From Cloacibacillus sp. (GTDB lineage: Bacteria > Synergistota > Synergistia > Synergistales > Synergistaceae), in NCBI RefSeq assembly GCF_020860125.1, contig NZ_JAJBUX010000087.1:1-49215 (forward strand): a DNA stretch of 49,215 nucleotides, given 5' to 3'. This document shows, piece after piece, positions 8,175-17,160 of the stretch (its first letter is position 1; the number at the start of each line of letters is the position of its first letter). Both the position numbers and the translations under genes were made by a program. The notes under the pieces are model-generated. The model ran no database searches and was not told the origin of the DNA. It was given only the letters and a program-made list of their open reading frames with translations.

Positions 8175-9185
8175 CTATAGCCTGATGCAGTTGCGGTTCA
8201 TGATCGTGATATGGACGCGGTCGCCCTTCGCGAAGAGCGCGCGGCTGCGGAAGAGGGTGTCGGAAACTATCTCCATGCCGCCCGCCTCGATCTTGTAGCG
8301 CAGCACGTTGCCGCGCGGCGTCTGGTCGATTATCTTCCCCTGGAACTGGTAGGCCCCGTCTACGGGCGCAAATTCGGACGACAGCTCGACGGTCTCGGGA
8401 CGGATGGCGACCTCGTGCGATTCAGCGTAGAGCCGCCCCGTCATCGAGGCGAACTCCGCGCTCGAGAGGATGTTGTAGTTGCCGATGAAGCTCGCGGCGA
8501 AGCTCGTCTCGGGCTGCGTGTACATCTCTATCGGGCTGCCGGACTGCTCCACCCTGCCGGCGTTGAAGAGGTGTATCACGTCGGACATCACCATCGCCTC
8601 GTCCTGGTCGTGGGTGACGAAGATGGTCGTGATTCCCATATCGCGCTGTATGCGGCGGATCTCCTTTTGCAGCGACTTGCGCAGCTTCGCGTCTATCGCC
8701 GAGAGCGGCTCGTCGAGCAGCAGCACCTTCGGCTCGGTGACGATGGAGCGCGCGAGCGCGACGCGCTGCTGCTGGCCGCCGGAGAGCTGCGCGGGCATGG
8801 CGTTCTCTTTTCCCTCAAGAGCGACCATCGCCACCGCCTTCGCGACCTTGCCGCGGATGTCTTCGATGTGCATTTTTTTCATCCGCAGACCGAAGGCGAT
8901 ATTCTCAAAGACGTTCATGTTCGGGAAGAGGCTGTACTGCTGGAAGACCATTCCTATTTGGCGGTCTTTGGGGTCGGCGTAGGTGACGTCCCTGCCGTCA
9001 ACGTATATGCGGCCGCCGCTGACCTGCTCAAGCCCAGCAAGGCAGCGCAGCAGGGTACTTTTACCGCAGCCGGAGGGGCCGAGCAGGGTCACCAGTTCTC
9101 CCCGCTCCACCGTGAGGCTGACATCACGCAGGACGGTGTTATCGCCATATTTTTTCACTATCTTTTCAAATTTTATATAACTCAT
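8175..9185 (-). CDS. ABC importer ATP-binding protein, PotA/FbpC type
   Basis: A 336-residue ATPase. Walker A is at 36-44 (GPSGCGKST), the Q-loop at about 81-83, LSGGQQQR at 134-141, Walker B LLLDEP at 155-160 with D-loop SAID, and the switch His in VTHDQDEA at 192. A C-terminal TOBE-like domain (about 240-330, with AIRPETVEL) places it in the spermidine/putrescine-iron-sulfate importer family (PotA/FbpC/CysA). It overlaps the upstream permease by 4 bp. The ligand class cannot be read from this subunit. Confidence 0.92.
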   Translation of the reverse strand: MSYIKFEKIVKKYGDNTVLRDVSLTVERGELVTLLGPSGCGKSTLLRCLAGLEQVSGGRIYVDGRDVTYADPKDRQIGMVFQQYSLFPNMNVFENIAFGLRMKKMHIEDIRGKVAKAVAMVALEGKENAMPAQLSGGQQQRVALARSIVTEPKVLLLDEPLSAIDAKLRKSLQKEIRRIQRDMGITTIFVTHDQDEAMVMSDVIHLFNAGRVEQSGSPIEMYTQPETSFAASFIGNYNILSSAEFASMTGRLYAESHEVAIRPETVELSSEFAPVDGAYQFQGKIIDQTPRGNVLRYKIEAGGMEIVSDTLFRSRALFAKGDRVHITIMNRNCIRL

Positions 9186-9988
9186 GCCTTTTCTCCTTCC
9201 TTTGCGCCGATTTCCACGGTCTTGGATTTGAGCCAGAATACCGCCGCCGAGATGGCGAGGGTGACGACGAAGAGTACGATGATTACCGCGCTCGTAACCT
9301 GCCCGGAGATGAACATTTTTTTGAGCAGGTACATCTGCGCGGTGGAATAGTAGCTGCCGCCGATGGTGTTGACGATGACGAAATCCCCGAAGATGAGGGC
9401 GACGGAGAGCATCGAGGAGATGACGACGCCGGAGAGCATGCAGGGGACGATGATCCTGAAGAAGGCGAAGAATTTATCAGCCCCCAGCATCTGCGCCGCC
9501 TCGAGCAGCCTCGGCGCGTCCACGCTTATCAGGCTGTTTTTGATCCCCTGGTACATGTAGGGTAGTATCACTACGCAGTAGGTGAAGGTGAGCATGGCGA
9601 TACGGTTCGAGAGGGGCGCGGGCGCTCCGGCGTAGAGGGAGAGGACGCTGACCGGCAGGATGACGCCCTGTACCGCGTACGGTATGGTGCAGATTATCCG
9701 CAGGTATTTGTCGAGCCACGGCAGGTATACCACGACGACGTACATCGCAAGCAGGATCATCGCCGCGGCGGCGATGACGGGTACTATCGAGATGACGACC
9801 GTCCGCGCGAGCGCCTGCCAGAAGGCGGCGTCCCTGAAGATCACGGCGTAGTATTTAAGCGTAAAGCCCTTCGGCAGCACGTCCATCCATTCAGTAAAAA
9901 GGGAGTAGACGAGCGTCATGAAGAGCGGTATCAGCAGATAGAGCACAATGGCCCAGAGGATTATAGAGCTGCCCTTTCCGCCTCTCAT
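9182..9988 (-). CDS. ABC importer permease 2
   Basis: A 268-residue inner-membrane protein with about six helices. The EAA coupling loop is seen as EAAQMLGADKFFAFFRIIVPCML, which contacts the ATPase. The N-terminal MRGGKGSSIILWAIVLYLLIPLFM is typical of PotC/FbpB-type second permeases. It starts just after the stop of permease 1 and overlaps the ATPase gene by 4 bp. With the other three genes it makes a complete importer. Confidence 0.9.
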   Translation of the reverse strand: MRGGKGSSIILWAIVLYLLIPLFMTLVYSLFTEWMDVLPKGFTLKYYAVIFRDAAFWQALARTVVISIVPVIAAAAMILLAMYVVVVYLPWLDKYLRIICTIPYAVQGVILPVSVLSLYAGAPAPLSNRIAMLTFTYCVVILPYMYQGIKNSLISVDAPRLLEAAQMLGADKFFAFFRIIVPCMLSGVVISSMLSVALIFGDFVIVNTIGGSYYSTAQMYLLKKMFISGQVTSAVIIVLFVVTLAISAAVFWLKSKTVEIGAKEGEKA

Positions 9989-9989
9989 C

Positions 9990-10832
9990 TCAGCCCCTCC
10001 CGCCTCTCTTTTTAAGTATCATGCCGTTCGCGGTGATCGTCGCCACCATCATCAGCATGAGCACGACGGCAAGCGCGGAGCCGAACTCCTTACGCTGCAC
10101 GACGTCGCCGACAAACTGCTCCGATATCCTTATCGGCAGCAGCTGGAAGTTGTTCTGCATCAGCGCGTAGGCCGTCGCGAAGGCGGCGATCGCGTTCGCG
10201 AAGAGGATGCTGAAGGTCCCGAGCAGGCTCGGAAGCAGGTTCGGCAGGCCGACCCGCAGCCAGAATGCCGCCGCGCCGCCGCCAAGGAGCGCCGCCGCCT
10301 CGCGCCACTCCTTTTTGAGCGCGTCGAAGGCGGGGATCAGAAGCAGCGTCGCGAGCGGGATCTGGAAGTAGATGTAGCAGAGCAGCAGCCCCCTAATGCT
10401 GTAGATGTTGAAGTTGGCAAGCGCCTCTATGCCGTGGTTTTTGCCGAACATCACGAGCACGCCAACGTTGCCGAAGAGGATTATGTATGAAAAGGCAAGC
10501 GGGATGCCAGAGAAATTCGAGGTCATGTTCAGCACGCTGAGGAATATGTTTTTCGTCCCCGGCTTCGCCTCGTGGCAGCTTTTCGCGCCCCAGAAGGCGG
10601 CGAAGAGCCCGATAAGCGACGAGGCGGCCGCCACCCAGAGGCTGTTCATCACCGCGACGCGGTAGAGCCGCTTGGTGAAGATAGAGGCGTAGTGCGTGAG
10701 GGTGAAGCCGCCGCCGTTCTCTTCCATAAAGCTCCGCATGATGACGCCCGCCACCGGCATCAGCTCGAAGAGCAGCACCACGGCGGCGAAGGGAAGCAGC
10801 GCGGCAAGGTAGGTCTTTTTGCTGTTGTTCAA
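9990..10832 (-). CDS. ABC importer permease 1
   Basis: A 280-residue membrane protein with about six helices. Its EAA loop EAAALLGGGAAAFWLRVGLP is followed by helices ending in a basic tail (ILKKRGGRG). PotB-like N-terminus: LAALLPFAAVVLLFELMPVAGVI. It is the first permease of the importer, 73 bp downstream of the binding-protein gene, with a terminator-like hairpin between. Confidence 0.9.
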   Translation of the reverse strand: MNNSKKTYLAALLPFAAVVLLFELMPVAGVIMRSFMEENGGGFTLTHYASIFTKRLYRVAVMNSLWVAAASSLIGLFAAFWGAKSCHEAKPGTKNIFLSVLNMTSNFSGIPLAFSYIILFGNVGVLVMFGKNHGIEALANFNIYSIRGLLLCYIYFQIPLATLLLIPAFDALKKEWREAAALLGGGAAAFWLRVGLPNLLPSLLGTFSILFANAIAAFATAYALMQNNFQLLPIRISEQFVGDVVQRKEFGSALAVVLMLMMVATITANGMILKKRGGRG

Positions 10833-10861
10833 AAGTTTCTCTCCAATCGTCGTAAAAAAGA

Positions 10862-10890
10862 GGGAGCCCGCGGAATAACAGCGGCCTCCC
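10862..10890 (-). terminator. Intercistronic hairpin between binding protein and permeases
   Basis: GGGAG (10862-10866) pairs with CTCCC (10886-10890), and GCGG/CCGC pairs inside past one mismatch. On the minus strand it is followed by TCTTTTTT. Partial termination or 3'-end protection here would give more binding protein than permease, as is usual in such operons. Confidence 0.65.
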
Positions 10891-10905
10891 TTTATTATCA
10901 GCGCT

Positions 10906-12015
10906 CTATTTCGCGTAGGCCATTACCTCTTCCTGCCATTTTGTCCCCAGGTTCTTGGCCGCCTCTTCCCAGGCCTTGAAGTCCGAGATGGGGCGCGCCT
11001 TCGCGTACTGCTCCGACGGGAGCATCTTCGCCTTTACGTCGTCGGGAAGCTCCACACTGCCTCTGATCGGCGTCGCGTAGCCGCGCGCGAGGTTTATCTG
11101 ACCGGCGTCGCTGAGGATGTATTCACGCGTGAAGGCCGCGGCGTGCGGGCGTTTCGTGTAGGCGTTGATTATCGTCGCGTAGCCGCTCTGCACGGAGCCG
11201 TCGGCGGGGATGCAGACGTCATATTCCGCTTCGGGGTTGTTTGCCTTGAACTGGTCGCGGTAACCGAGCGCGTTGTAGTCCCAGACGAAGTAGCAGGCTA
11301 TCTCGCCCTTTTCGAGGCGCGCGACGTTAGGCTCGCCCATATCGATGCGTCCCTGCTCGGCAAGTTTCCTGAAGAAGTCGAAGCCCGGCTGGAGGTTGGT
11401 CTCAGAGCCGCCGTTGGCGATCGCCGCCGCGAGCAGCGCGCACTGAGCCTGCGTCGCCTGCGCGACGTTGCCGGGGGTCACCATATATTCGCCCTCGAGG
11501 ATGTCGGCGAATGATTTCGGCGGGTTGGGAACGAGCTTCCTGTTGGTGATGACGGTGATGGTCCCGTAGTAGCCGATCACCCAGTCGCCGTTGTCGTCCT
11601 TCGCCCATTCGGGGATCTCGTCCCAGTAGCTCGTCTTGTAGGGAAGCGTGAGCCCCTTGCTCTCCGCGAGCGGGCCGAAGGACTGGCCCACGTCGCCGAT
11701 GTCCTTCGTGGCGTTTTCCTTCTCCGCCTCGAATATCGCGAGCTCCTCCGCCGAGGACATGTCCACGTCGGCGTGTTCGATGCCGAATTTATCCTTTAGG
11801 TCCGTCCAGGTGCCGACCCAGTTCGCCCACGAGTCGGGCATACCAACCGATTCCACCCTGCCCTCTTCCTGCGCCTTTTTCTGAAGTTCCTCGACGGTGA
11901 GGCTGTTGAGGTCAACCTTGCCGGCGCTCTCTTTGCCCGGCTGCATCTGCGTAAAGGCGAATACCGCGATAATTACGACGGCAACCGCCGCTCCGATCAT
12001 AACTTTCCTGTTCAA
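10906..12015 (-). CDS. ABC importer periplasmic solute-binding protein
   Basis: A 369-residue type 2 periplasmic binding protein. The start is taken as the TTG at 12015, because AAAGGAG lies 8 nt before it; the ATG at 12036 lies upstream of that ribosome site. An N-terminal hydrophobic helix (KVMIGAAVAVVIIAVFAF) exports or anchors it, with no lipobox. Later segments such as GYYGTITVITNRKLVP and NPPKSFADILEG match the PotD/AfuA-type fold. Ligand not deducible; candidates include polyamines, iron complexes or phosphonate-like compounds. Expressed first in the operon. Confidence 0.85.
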   Translation of the reverse strand: MNRKVMIGAAVAVVIIAVFAFTQMQPGKESAGKVDLNSLTVEELQKKAQEEGRVESVGMPDSWANWVGTWTDLKDKFGIEHADVDMSSAEELAIFEAEKENATKDIGDVGQSFGPLAESKGLTLPYKTSYWDEIPEWAKDDNGDWVIGYYGTITVITNRKLVPNPPKSFADILEGEYMVTPGNVAQATQAQCALLAAAIANGGSETNLQPGFDFFRKLAEQGRIDMGEPNVARLEKGEIACYFVWDYNALGYRDQFKANNPEAEYDVCIPADGSVQSGYATIINAYTKRPHAAAFTREYILSDAGQINLARGYATPIRGSVELPDDVKAKMLPSEQYAKARPISDFKAWEEAAKNLGTKWQEEVMAYAK

Positions 12016-12115
12016 AATAATTTCTCCTTTTCCCATATGTTTTCCAAAGCAGTTTCATTATAAAAAGCGGAAGTAAAGGAAAGGTTTTATAAACGCAACG
12101 AAAATGTAAGCGCAA

Positions 12116-12139
12116 AAAAGAGGCCGCGCGGCCTCTTTT
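12116..12139. terminator. Perfect palindrome terminator between importer and groEL
   Basis: A 24-bp perfect palindrome centred on CCGC|GCGG (AAAAGAGGCCGC and its complement). A hairpin would end in a T-run on both strands. It lies between the importer promoter region and the groEL terminator. Confidence 0.6.
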
Positions 12140-12165
12140 CATCAAATTAAATGAGGATATGAAAA

Positions 12166-12189
12166 AGCCGGAGACTGGCGTCTCCGGCT
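12166..12189 (-). terminator. groESL terminator
   Basis: AGCCGGAGAC (12166-12175) and GTCTCCGGCT (12180-12189) form a perfect 10-bp stem with a 4-nt loop, followed on the minus strand by TTTTTC. It lies 41 bp past the groEL stop. Confidence 0.9.
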
Positions 12190-12229
12190 TTTGTATCTGT
12201 CTATTGAGCTGTGGGTTATGCCGCCGGAC

Positions 12230-13876
12230 TTAGTAGTCCATGCCGCCCATTCCACCCATACCGCCCATTCCACCGGCCATGTCGCCGAGGGTGTCTTTCT
12301 TCTCGGGCTTGTCGGCAACGACGGCGTCCGTGGTGAGGATCATCGCCGCGATCGAGGAGGCGTTCTGGAGAGCCGAGCGGGTGACCTTCACCGGGTCGAT
12401 GATGCCCGCTTCGATCATGTCAACGTATTCGCCGGTCGTCGCGTCGAGGCCCTGTCCCTCTTTGAGGGTCTTGACCTTTTCGATGATGACGTCGCCCTGC
12501 ATGCCGCTGTTGTGGGCGATGAGGTAGAGGGGTTCGGTGAGCGCCTTGCGTACGATCTGCGCTCCGGTACGAATGTCGCCCTCAAGTTTCGCGATCTCTT
12601 TGTCGAGGACTTTGGTGCAGCCGACGAGCGCCACTCCGCCGCCGGGGACGATTCCCTCTTCAACCGCGGCGCGCGTTGAGTTGAGCGCGTCCTCTATGCG
12701 GAGCTTGAGTTCCTTCTGCTCCGTCTCCGTCGCGGCTCCGACCTGGATGACCGCTACGCCGCCGACCAGTTTCGCGAGGCGCTCCTGGAGCTTCTCTTTG
12801 TCGTACTCTGAGGTTGAGTCGGCGAGTTCCTTCTTGATCTGCGCGGCGCGATCCTTGATGGCCGTGGAATCTCCGGCGCCCTCGACGATCGTCGTGTCTT
12901 CCTTGGTGACCTTTATCTTCTTCGCGTGGCCGAGGTCAGCGACGTCAGCGCTGTCAAGCTTGCGTCCAACCTCTTCGCTGATGACCGTCGCGCCGGTCAC
13001 GGTGGCGATATCCTGGAGCATCGCCTTTCTGCGGTCGCCGAATCCCGGGGCCTTGACGGCTACGACCTGGAGTATTCCACGCAGCTTGTTGACGACGAGT
13101 GTCGCCAGCGCTTCGCCCTCGACGTCCTCGGCGATGATGAGGAGCGGCTTCGCGAGCTGGACGCTCTTCTCAAGGACGGGAAGCATATCTTTCACGTTGG
13201 AAATCTTTCCGTCGACGATGAGGATGTTCGCGTCGTCAAGTACGGCTTCCATACGGTCGGGGTTCGTGATCATGTAGGGGCTGAGGTAGCCCTTGTCGAA
13301 CTGGAGTCCCTCGACGGTCTCCAGCGTCGTGCCGAGGCTCTTGCTGTCTTCAACGGTGATGACGCCCTCTTCGCCGACCTTCTCCATCGCTTCGGCGATG
13401 AGCTCTCCGACCTTCTTGTCGTTGGCGGAGATGGCGGCTACCTGCACGGTCTTCTTGTGTCCCTTGACGGGCGAAGCCTGCTTCTTGAGCTCTTCAACAA
13501 CAACCGCGGTCGCGTCTTCGATACCCTTGCGGAGCTGCATGCCGTTCGCGCCCGCCGCTACGTTCTTGATTCCCTCGCGGATCATCGCGCGGGCGAGCAC
13601 CGTGGCCGTCGTCGTACCGTCGCCGGCTACGTCGTTGGTCTTCGAGGCTACCTCTTTGATGAGCTGGGCGCCCATATTCTCGAACGGATCTTCGAGCTCG
13701 ATCTCCTTCGCGATCGTCACGCCGTCGTTGGTGATGGTCGGCGAGCCGAACTTCTTCTCCAGGACGACGTTGCGTCCTTTCGGGCCAAGGGTGATTCCTA
13801 CGGTATCCGCGACTTTATTGATTCCGCGCTCCATCGAGCGGCGTGCGTCTTCTCTGAAAAGCAGTGTTTTTGCCAT
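12230..13876 (-). CDS. groL: Chaperonin GroEL
   Basis: A 548-residue 60-kDa chaperonin subunit, full length. Visible family signatures include GITLGPKGRNVVLEKKFGSP near the start, VAGDGTTTATVLAR (nucleotide site, catalytic-type Asp), AAVEEGIVPGGGVAL and the Gly-Met repeat tail ending GGMGGMDY. It forms the double-ring folding chamber with GroES. groES lies 35 bp upstream on the same transcript, controlled by a CIRCE element. Confidence 0.99.
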   Translation of the reverse strand: MAKTLLFREDARRSMERGINKVADTVGITLGPKGRNVVLEKKFGSPTITNDGVTIAKEIELEDPFENMGAQLIKEVASKTNDVAGDGTTTATVLARAMIREGIKNVAAGANGMQLRKGIEDATAVVVEELKKQASPVKGHKKTVQVAAISANDKKVGELIAEAMEKVGEEGVITVEDSKSLGTTLETVEGLQFDKGYLSPYMITNPDRMEAVLDDANILIVDGKISNVKDMLPVLEKSVQLAKPLLIIAEDVEGEALATLVVNKLRGILQVVAVKAPGFGDRRKAMLQDIATVTGATVISEEVGRKLDSADVADLGHAKKIKVTKEDTTIVEGAGDSTAIKDRAAQIKKELADSTSEYDKEKLQERLAKLVGGVAVIQVGAATETEQKELKLRIEDALNSTRAAVEEGIVPGGGVALVGCTKVLDKEIAKLEGDIRTGAQIVRKALTEPLYLIAHNSGMQGDVIIEKVKTLKEGQGLDATTGEYVDMIEAGIIDPVKVTRSALQNASSIAAMILTTDAVVADKPEKKDTLGDMAGGMGGMGGMGGMDY

Positions 13877-13910
13877 AATTATTATTCCTCCCGTTTATCT
13901 ATCTTTACAA

Positions 13911-14201
13911 TTACTTCTCGACTACCGCGAGAACGTCTCTTTCACCGATAATGAGGTAGGTCTCGTCGTCGACCTTGACTTCGGTTCCTGAATATTTGCT
14001 GTAGATGACCTTGTCGTCAACTTTGACTTCCATCGGCTGACGTGAGCCGTTGTCAAGAACTTTGCCGGCTCCGACCGCCACGACGATCCCTTCGACGGGT
14101 TTCTCTTTCACTGTGTCCGGAAGCACGAGGCCTCCCTTTGTCTTCTCTTCGTTCGGCGCTGCCTTTACTACGATTCTGTCTCCAAGTGGCTTAAGTTTCA
14201 T
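13911..14201 (-). CDS. groS: Co-chaperonin GroES
   Basis: A 96-residue GroES. The start is the ATG at 14201 (MKLKPLGDRIVVK), with AGGAGG 10 nt upstream; the longer frame to 14255 lies in the leader. Motifs: PNEEKTKGGLVLPDT (mobile loop), EKPVEGIVVAVG, DDKVIYSKYSGTEV. First gene of the groESL operon; it caps the GroEL ring. Confidence 0.99.
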   Translation of the reverse strand: MKLKPLGDRIVVKAAPNEEKTKGGLVLPDTVKEKPVEGIVVAVGAGKVLDNGSRQPMEVKVDDKVIYSKYSGTEVKVDDETYLIIGERDVLAVVEK

Positions 14202-14244
14202 TAAGAGATCCCTCCTGTGATTTTTAAAGCGGTTCTTTTTCGTG

Positions 14245-14271
14245 TTAGCACTCACTTTCGTTGAGTGCTAA
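14245..14271. promoter_or_regulatory. CIRCE element (HrcA operator)
   Basis: TTAGCACTC-N9-GAGTGCTAA, an exact match to the CIRCE consensus, 44 bp upstream of the groES start and just downstream of the predicted start of transcription. HrcA bound here represses groESL and is released on heat stress. hrcA itself is not in the window. Confidence 0.97.
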
Positions 14272-14288
14272 TTTTCTTTACGCCTGAA

Positions 14289-14317
14289 ATTTTAATGACT
14301 GACGTCGCTTTTCTCAA
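14289..14317 (-). promoter_or_regulatory. groESL sigma70-type promoter
   Basis: On the minus strand, TTGAGA (14317-14312), a 17-bp spacer, then TAAAAT (14294-14289). Transcription would begin about 7 bp further, placing CIRCE in the first tens of bases of the transcript, as in other groE operons. Confidence 0.65.
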
Positions 14318-14453
14318 ATATGATTATATCCAAATATTTTTTATTTCACTCTGTAATATTGCTTTATCTTCGATTTACTCAATTATTCATAAAAATTTTT
14401 GACTTAATTAAATCTTACGGGTAACTACTTATTTCACAGGCACTTTAACAGAT

Positions 14454-14479
14454 AAGGCGCGGCAGTAACGCCGCGCCTT
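14454..14479 (-). terminator. codBA terminator hairpin
   Basis: AAGGCGCGGC (14454-14463) and GCCGCGCCTT (14470-14479) form a 10-bp stem with a 6-nt loop, 35 bp past the codA stop. The T-run after it is weak (TTATCTGTT) on the minus strand. Confidence 0.65.
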
Positions 14480-14513
14480 GTCTTCTTTTAGATCTCTCTT
14501 CTTTATCCCGTAT

Positions 14514-15749
14514 TTAAAACATTACCCTTCTCACTGCCGGTTCTGCGGAGGCGATGAGGCGTCCCCTGTTGTATGAATAGAGTATCTCGCCCTTTTTGTT
14601 GAGCGCGTTGTAGAAGTTGTCGCCGTCAAGAACGATGAAGCTCGCTGGGTTTCCCTCGCGGATGCCGTAGCTCTCGCCGAGATGGAGCGTCTTCGCCGCG
14701 TTGTGGGTGCAGAGACGGTATGACTCCATTATCTCCTGATAGCCCATCATCTGGCAGACGTGCAGCCCCATGTGGATGATGTCGCGCATGTTGCCGCTGC
14801 CGAGCGGATACCAGGGGTCGAAGATGTCGTCATGGCCGAAGGAGACGTTGTTGCCGTTGGCGAGCAACTCCTTGACGCGCGTCACGCCGCGGCGTTTGGG
14901 ATAGGTGTCGAAGCGCCCCTGCAAATGTGTATTGACGAGCGGATTGCAGACGAAGTTTATATCGCTCATGCGCAGGAGGCGGAAGAGTTTGCCGCAGTAG
15001 GCGTTGTTGTAGCTGTGCATCGCCGTCGTGTGGCTGGCCGTAACCATATCTTTCATACCGCTTTCAAGGGCGCGGCAGGCGAGCACTTCGAGCCCCTTCG
15101 ACTGTTCGTCGTCTATCTCGTCGCAGTGAACGTCGACGAGACGGCCATATTTTTCCGCGAGCTTCACGCAGAAGTCGACCGACTCGACGGCGTATTCGCG
15201 GGTAAATTCAAAGTGCGGGATCGCGCCGACGCAGTCAGCCCCCATCTTCACCGCGTTTTCCATCAGCGCCTCGCCGTTGGGATAGCTTTTTATCCCCTCC
15301 TGCGGGAAGGCTACTATCTGGATGTCGACGTAGTCTTTCAGCTCTTCTTTGAGTTCGAGCATCCCTTCCATCGCCACCAGCGAGGGGTCGGTCACGTCGA
15401 CGTGGGTGCGGACGAACTGCACGCCGTTCGCGGCCTGCATCTGCACGGCGCGGCGCGCGCGCTCCTTGACGTCGTTCTTTGAAAGTTTTTCTTTGCGTTT
15501 GCTCCAGCATTCGATGCCCTCAAAGAGCGTCCCCGATATGTTCCAGACGGGATCACCGGCGGTGAGGCAGGTATCGAGGTGGACGTGGCTCTCGATGAAA
15601 GGCGGCAAAGCCATCTTTCCCGTGCAGTCGACGACCTCTTCCCCGCCGCGCGGGGCGAGGCCGGCCTTTATCTCTTCAAATTTGCCGTCCGTAACGCGGA
15701 TGTCTTTAGCCTCTGTGGAATTCTCAATAAATATGTTTTTTATCAGCAT
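14514..15749 (-). CDS. codA: Cytosine deaminase
   Basis: A 411-residue amidohydrolase close to E. coli CodA in length and motifs. Metal and catalytic residues line up: H55 and H57 (ESHVHLDT), H208 (DVHCDEIDDEQS), E211 as proton shuttle, H240 (TASHTTAMHSYNNAY) and D307 (FGHDDIFDPWYPLG). It converts cytosine to uracil and ammonia. The codB permease gene lies 26 bp upstream. NPLVNTHLQGRFDTYPKRRG is highly typical of CodA. A relative acting on isocytosine or related rings is possible but less likely given codB. Confidence 0.95.
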   Translation of the reverse strand: MLIKNIFIENSTEAKDIRVTDGKFEEIKAGLAPRGGEEVVDCTGKMALPPFIESHVHLDTCLTAGDPVWNISGTLFEGIECWSKRKEKLSKNDVKERARRAVQMQAANGVQFVRTHVDVTDPSLVAMEGMLELKEELKDYVDIQIVAFPQEGIKSYPNGEALMENAVKMGADCVGAIPHFEFTREYAVESVDFCVKLAEKYGRLVDVHCDEIDDEQSKGLEVLACRALESGMKDMVTASHTTAMHSYNNAYCGKLFRLLRMSDINFVCNPLVNTHLQGRFDTYPKRRGVTRVKELLANGNNVSFGHDDIFDPWYPLGSGNMRDIIHMGLHVCQMMGYQEIMESYRLCTHNAAKTLHLGESYGIREGNPASFIVLDGDNFYNALNKKGEILYSYNRGRLIASAEPAVRRVMF

Positions 15750-15775
15750 CAGAAATCATTCCCTCCGTGATATTT

Positions 15776-17032
15776 TTAGCTCTTTTTCGCGGTCAGGCGG
15801 TCGAGGACGAGGAATACCAGCGCCGCCGCGGCCAGCGAGTTGACGGGTTTTATGCCGCAGGTTACGAAGATGCCGACCAGTGATCCCGCCGCCACCGCGA
15901 GGACGCCCGCCAGATTGACCGCGGGACCGCTCGCGGCGGGTCTGTAGTATTCATCTTTATGCAGGAAGTAGTGTAGGATGAGCACCGCGCCGATGGGCGG
16001 GATCATGCCGGAGAGCAGGTTCAGCATACCGACAAAGTTATAGTAGAGCCAGACGGCGGTCAGGGTTCCCGCCGCGCCGCTGAGCAGAACGAGGGGCTTG
16101 TTTGGTATCTTGGTGATGTTCGAGACGCCGAGCCCCGCCGTATAGAGCGCGTTGTTGTTGGTGGTCCAGATGTTCAGCCCGAGGGTGAGGATCGCGGGAA
16201 TGGCCAGTCCCTGGAGGATCAGGATGTCAAAGATATCGGCGACGCCCGTCACCGCACCGCCGACCGCGCCGAAGATCATCATTATGGAGTTCCCGACAAA
16301 GAAGGCGACGACGGTGGCAAGTACCGCCACGCGCGGCGTCTTAGAGAAGCGGGTAAAGTTCGGCGTCGCGGTGCCGCCGGAGATAAAGGAGCCAACGACG
16401 ATGGCGATGCCCGTCGCGAGGCTGATCGGTTTCTGCGGTATCTGGGCAAATACGTTCATGAAGCCGCCGACCTTATCCACCCCCCAGCCGACTGAATAGA
16501 CACCGAGAACGGCGATCAGCGGCACGGCGATCGAGCCAAGCACCGCGAGCGCCCTGATCCCCAGGTAGGCGGTGACTGTCATGACCGTTCCCGTGATGAT
16601 TATGAGCGCCCAGACGGGAATACGGCCGCCGGTCAGCCCGGATACGGGGATCGCGAACATCGCGACGCCGACGCCGAACCAGCCGATCTGCGTGAAGCTG
16701 ATGAGCGCGGAGGGCAGGTAAGAGCCCTTTTCGCCAAAGGAGCGGTGGGCCATCAGGTCGAGCGTGAGCCCCGTCTTCTGGCCGATGTATCCCAGCAGGC
16801 CGCAGTAGACGCCGAGGAAGGCGTTGTCCAGGATCATCGCGAGGATGAAGCCGTTGAGCGTGAGTCCGATACCGAGGTTGCCGCCCGCGGTCATGCTCGG
16901 CGAGAAGAAGGTGAAGCCCACAAGTACGACCATCGCCGCCCAGAGTCCCTGCACTTTTTTCGCGACAGGCACCGCGGACAGGGAACACTCGCTGTCCGCA
17001 ATTAATTTTTTCGCTGTCGTCTGTTCACTCAT
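15776..17032 (-). CDS. codB: Cytosine permease
   Basis: A 418-residue NCS1-family transporter with about 12 helices. The opening VPVAKKVQGLWAAMVVLVGF and the FFSPSMTAGGNLGIGL segment match CodB, and FTQIGWFGVGVAMFA is the conserved NCS1 substrate-site helix. It imports cytosine, using a cation gradient, for the deaminase encoded next. A PurR-like palindrome lies 30 bp upstream of the start, suggesting purine/pyrimidine control. Confidence 0.95.
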   Translation of the reverse strand: MSEQTTAKKLIADSECSLSAVPVAKKVQGLWAAMVVLVGFTFFSPSMTAGGNLGIGLTLNGFILAMILDNAFLGVYCGLLGYIGQKTGLTLDLMAHRSFGEKGSYLPSALISFTQIGWFGVGVAMFAIPVSGLTGGRIPVWALIIITGTVMTVTAYLGIRALAVLGSIAVPLIAVLGVYSVGWGVDKVGGFMNVFAQIPQKPISLATGIAIVVGSFISGGTATPNFTRFSKTPRVAVLATVVAFFVGNSIMMIFGAVGGAVTGVADIFDILILQGLAIPAILTLGLNIWTTNNNALYTAGLGVSNITKIPNKPLVLLSGAAGTLTAVWLYYNFVGMLNLLSGMIPPIGAVLILHYFLHKDEYYRPAASGPAVNLAGVLAVAAGSLVGIFVTCGIKPVNSLAAAALVFLVLDRLTAKKS

Positions 17033-17061
17033 AAAAAAACTCTCCGTTTCAAATATAAACT

Positions 17062-17077
17062 ATGCAACCGGTTACAC
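17062..17077. promoter_or_regulatory. PurR-like LacI-family operator before codB
   Basis: ATGCAACCGGTTACAC fits the E. coli PurR box pattern ANGCAANCGNTTNCNT at all but the last position, and also the generic LacI/CcpA-type centre. Its near twin lies at 36731-36746 on the pyr promoter. A TATAAT on the minus strand near 17091-17096 would put this box just downstream of the codB transcription start. Confidence 0.6.
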
Positions 17078-17160
17078 AAACCGCGGACTATTATATTACG
17101 CAAAGACGTTTTTTTGTAGCCTCAAATCGGCGCGGATAAAAACCTTACGCGTCATAAATT

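Noticed and set aside
8211..9350. 379-codon plus-strand frame
   Set aside because: It is the complement of the ABC ATPase gene, which has complete motifs; the plus-strand product has shadow composition (Arg/Val/Asp/His-rich).
17033..17160. Purine riboswitch in the codB leader
   Set aside because: No three-way junction with the conserved loop sequences.
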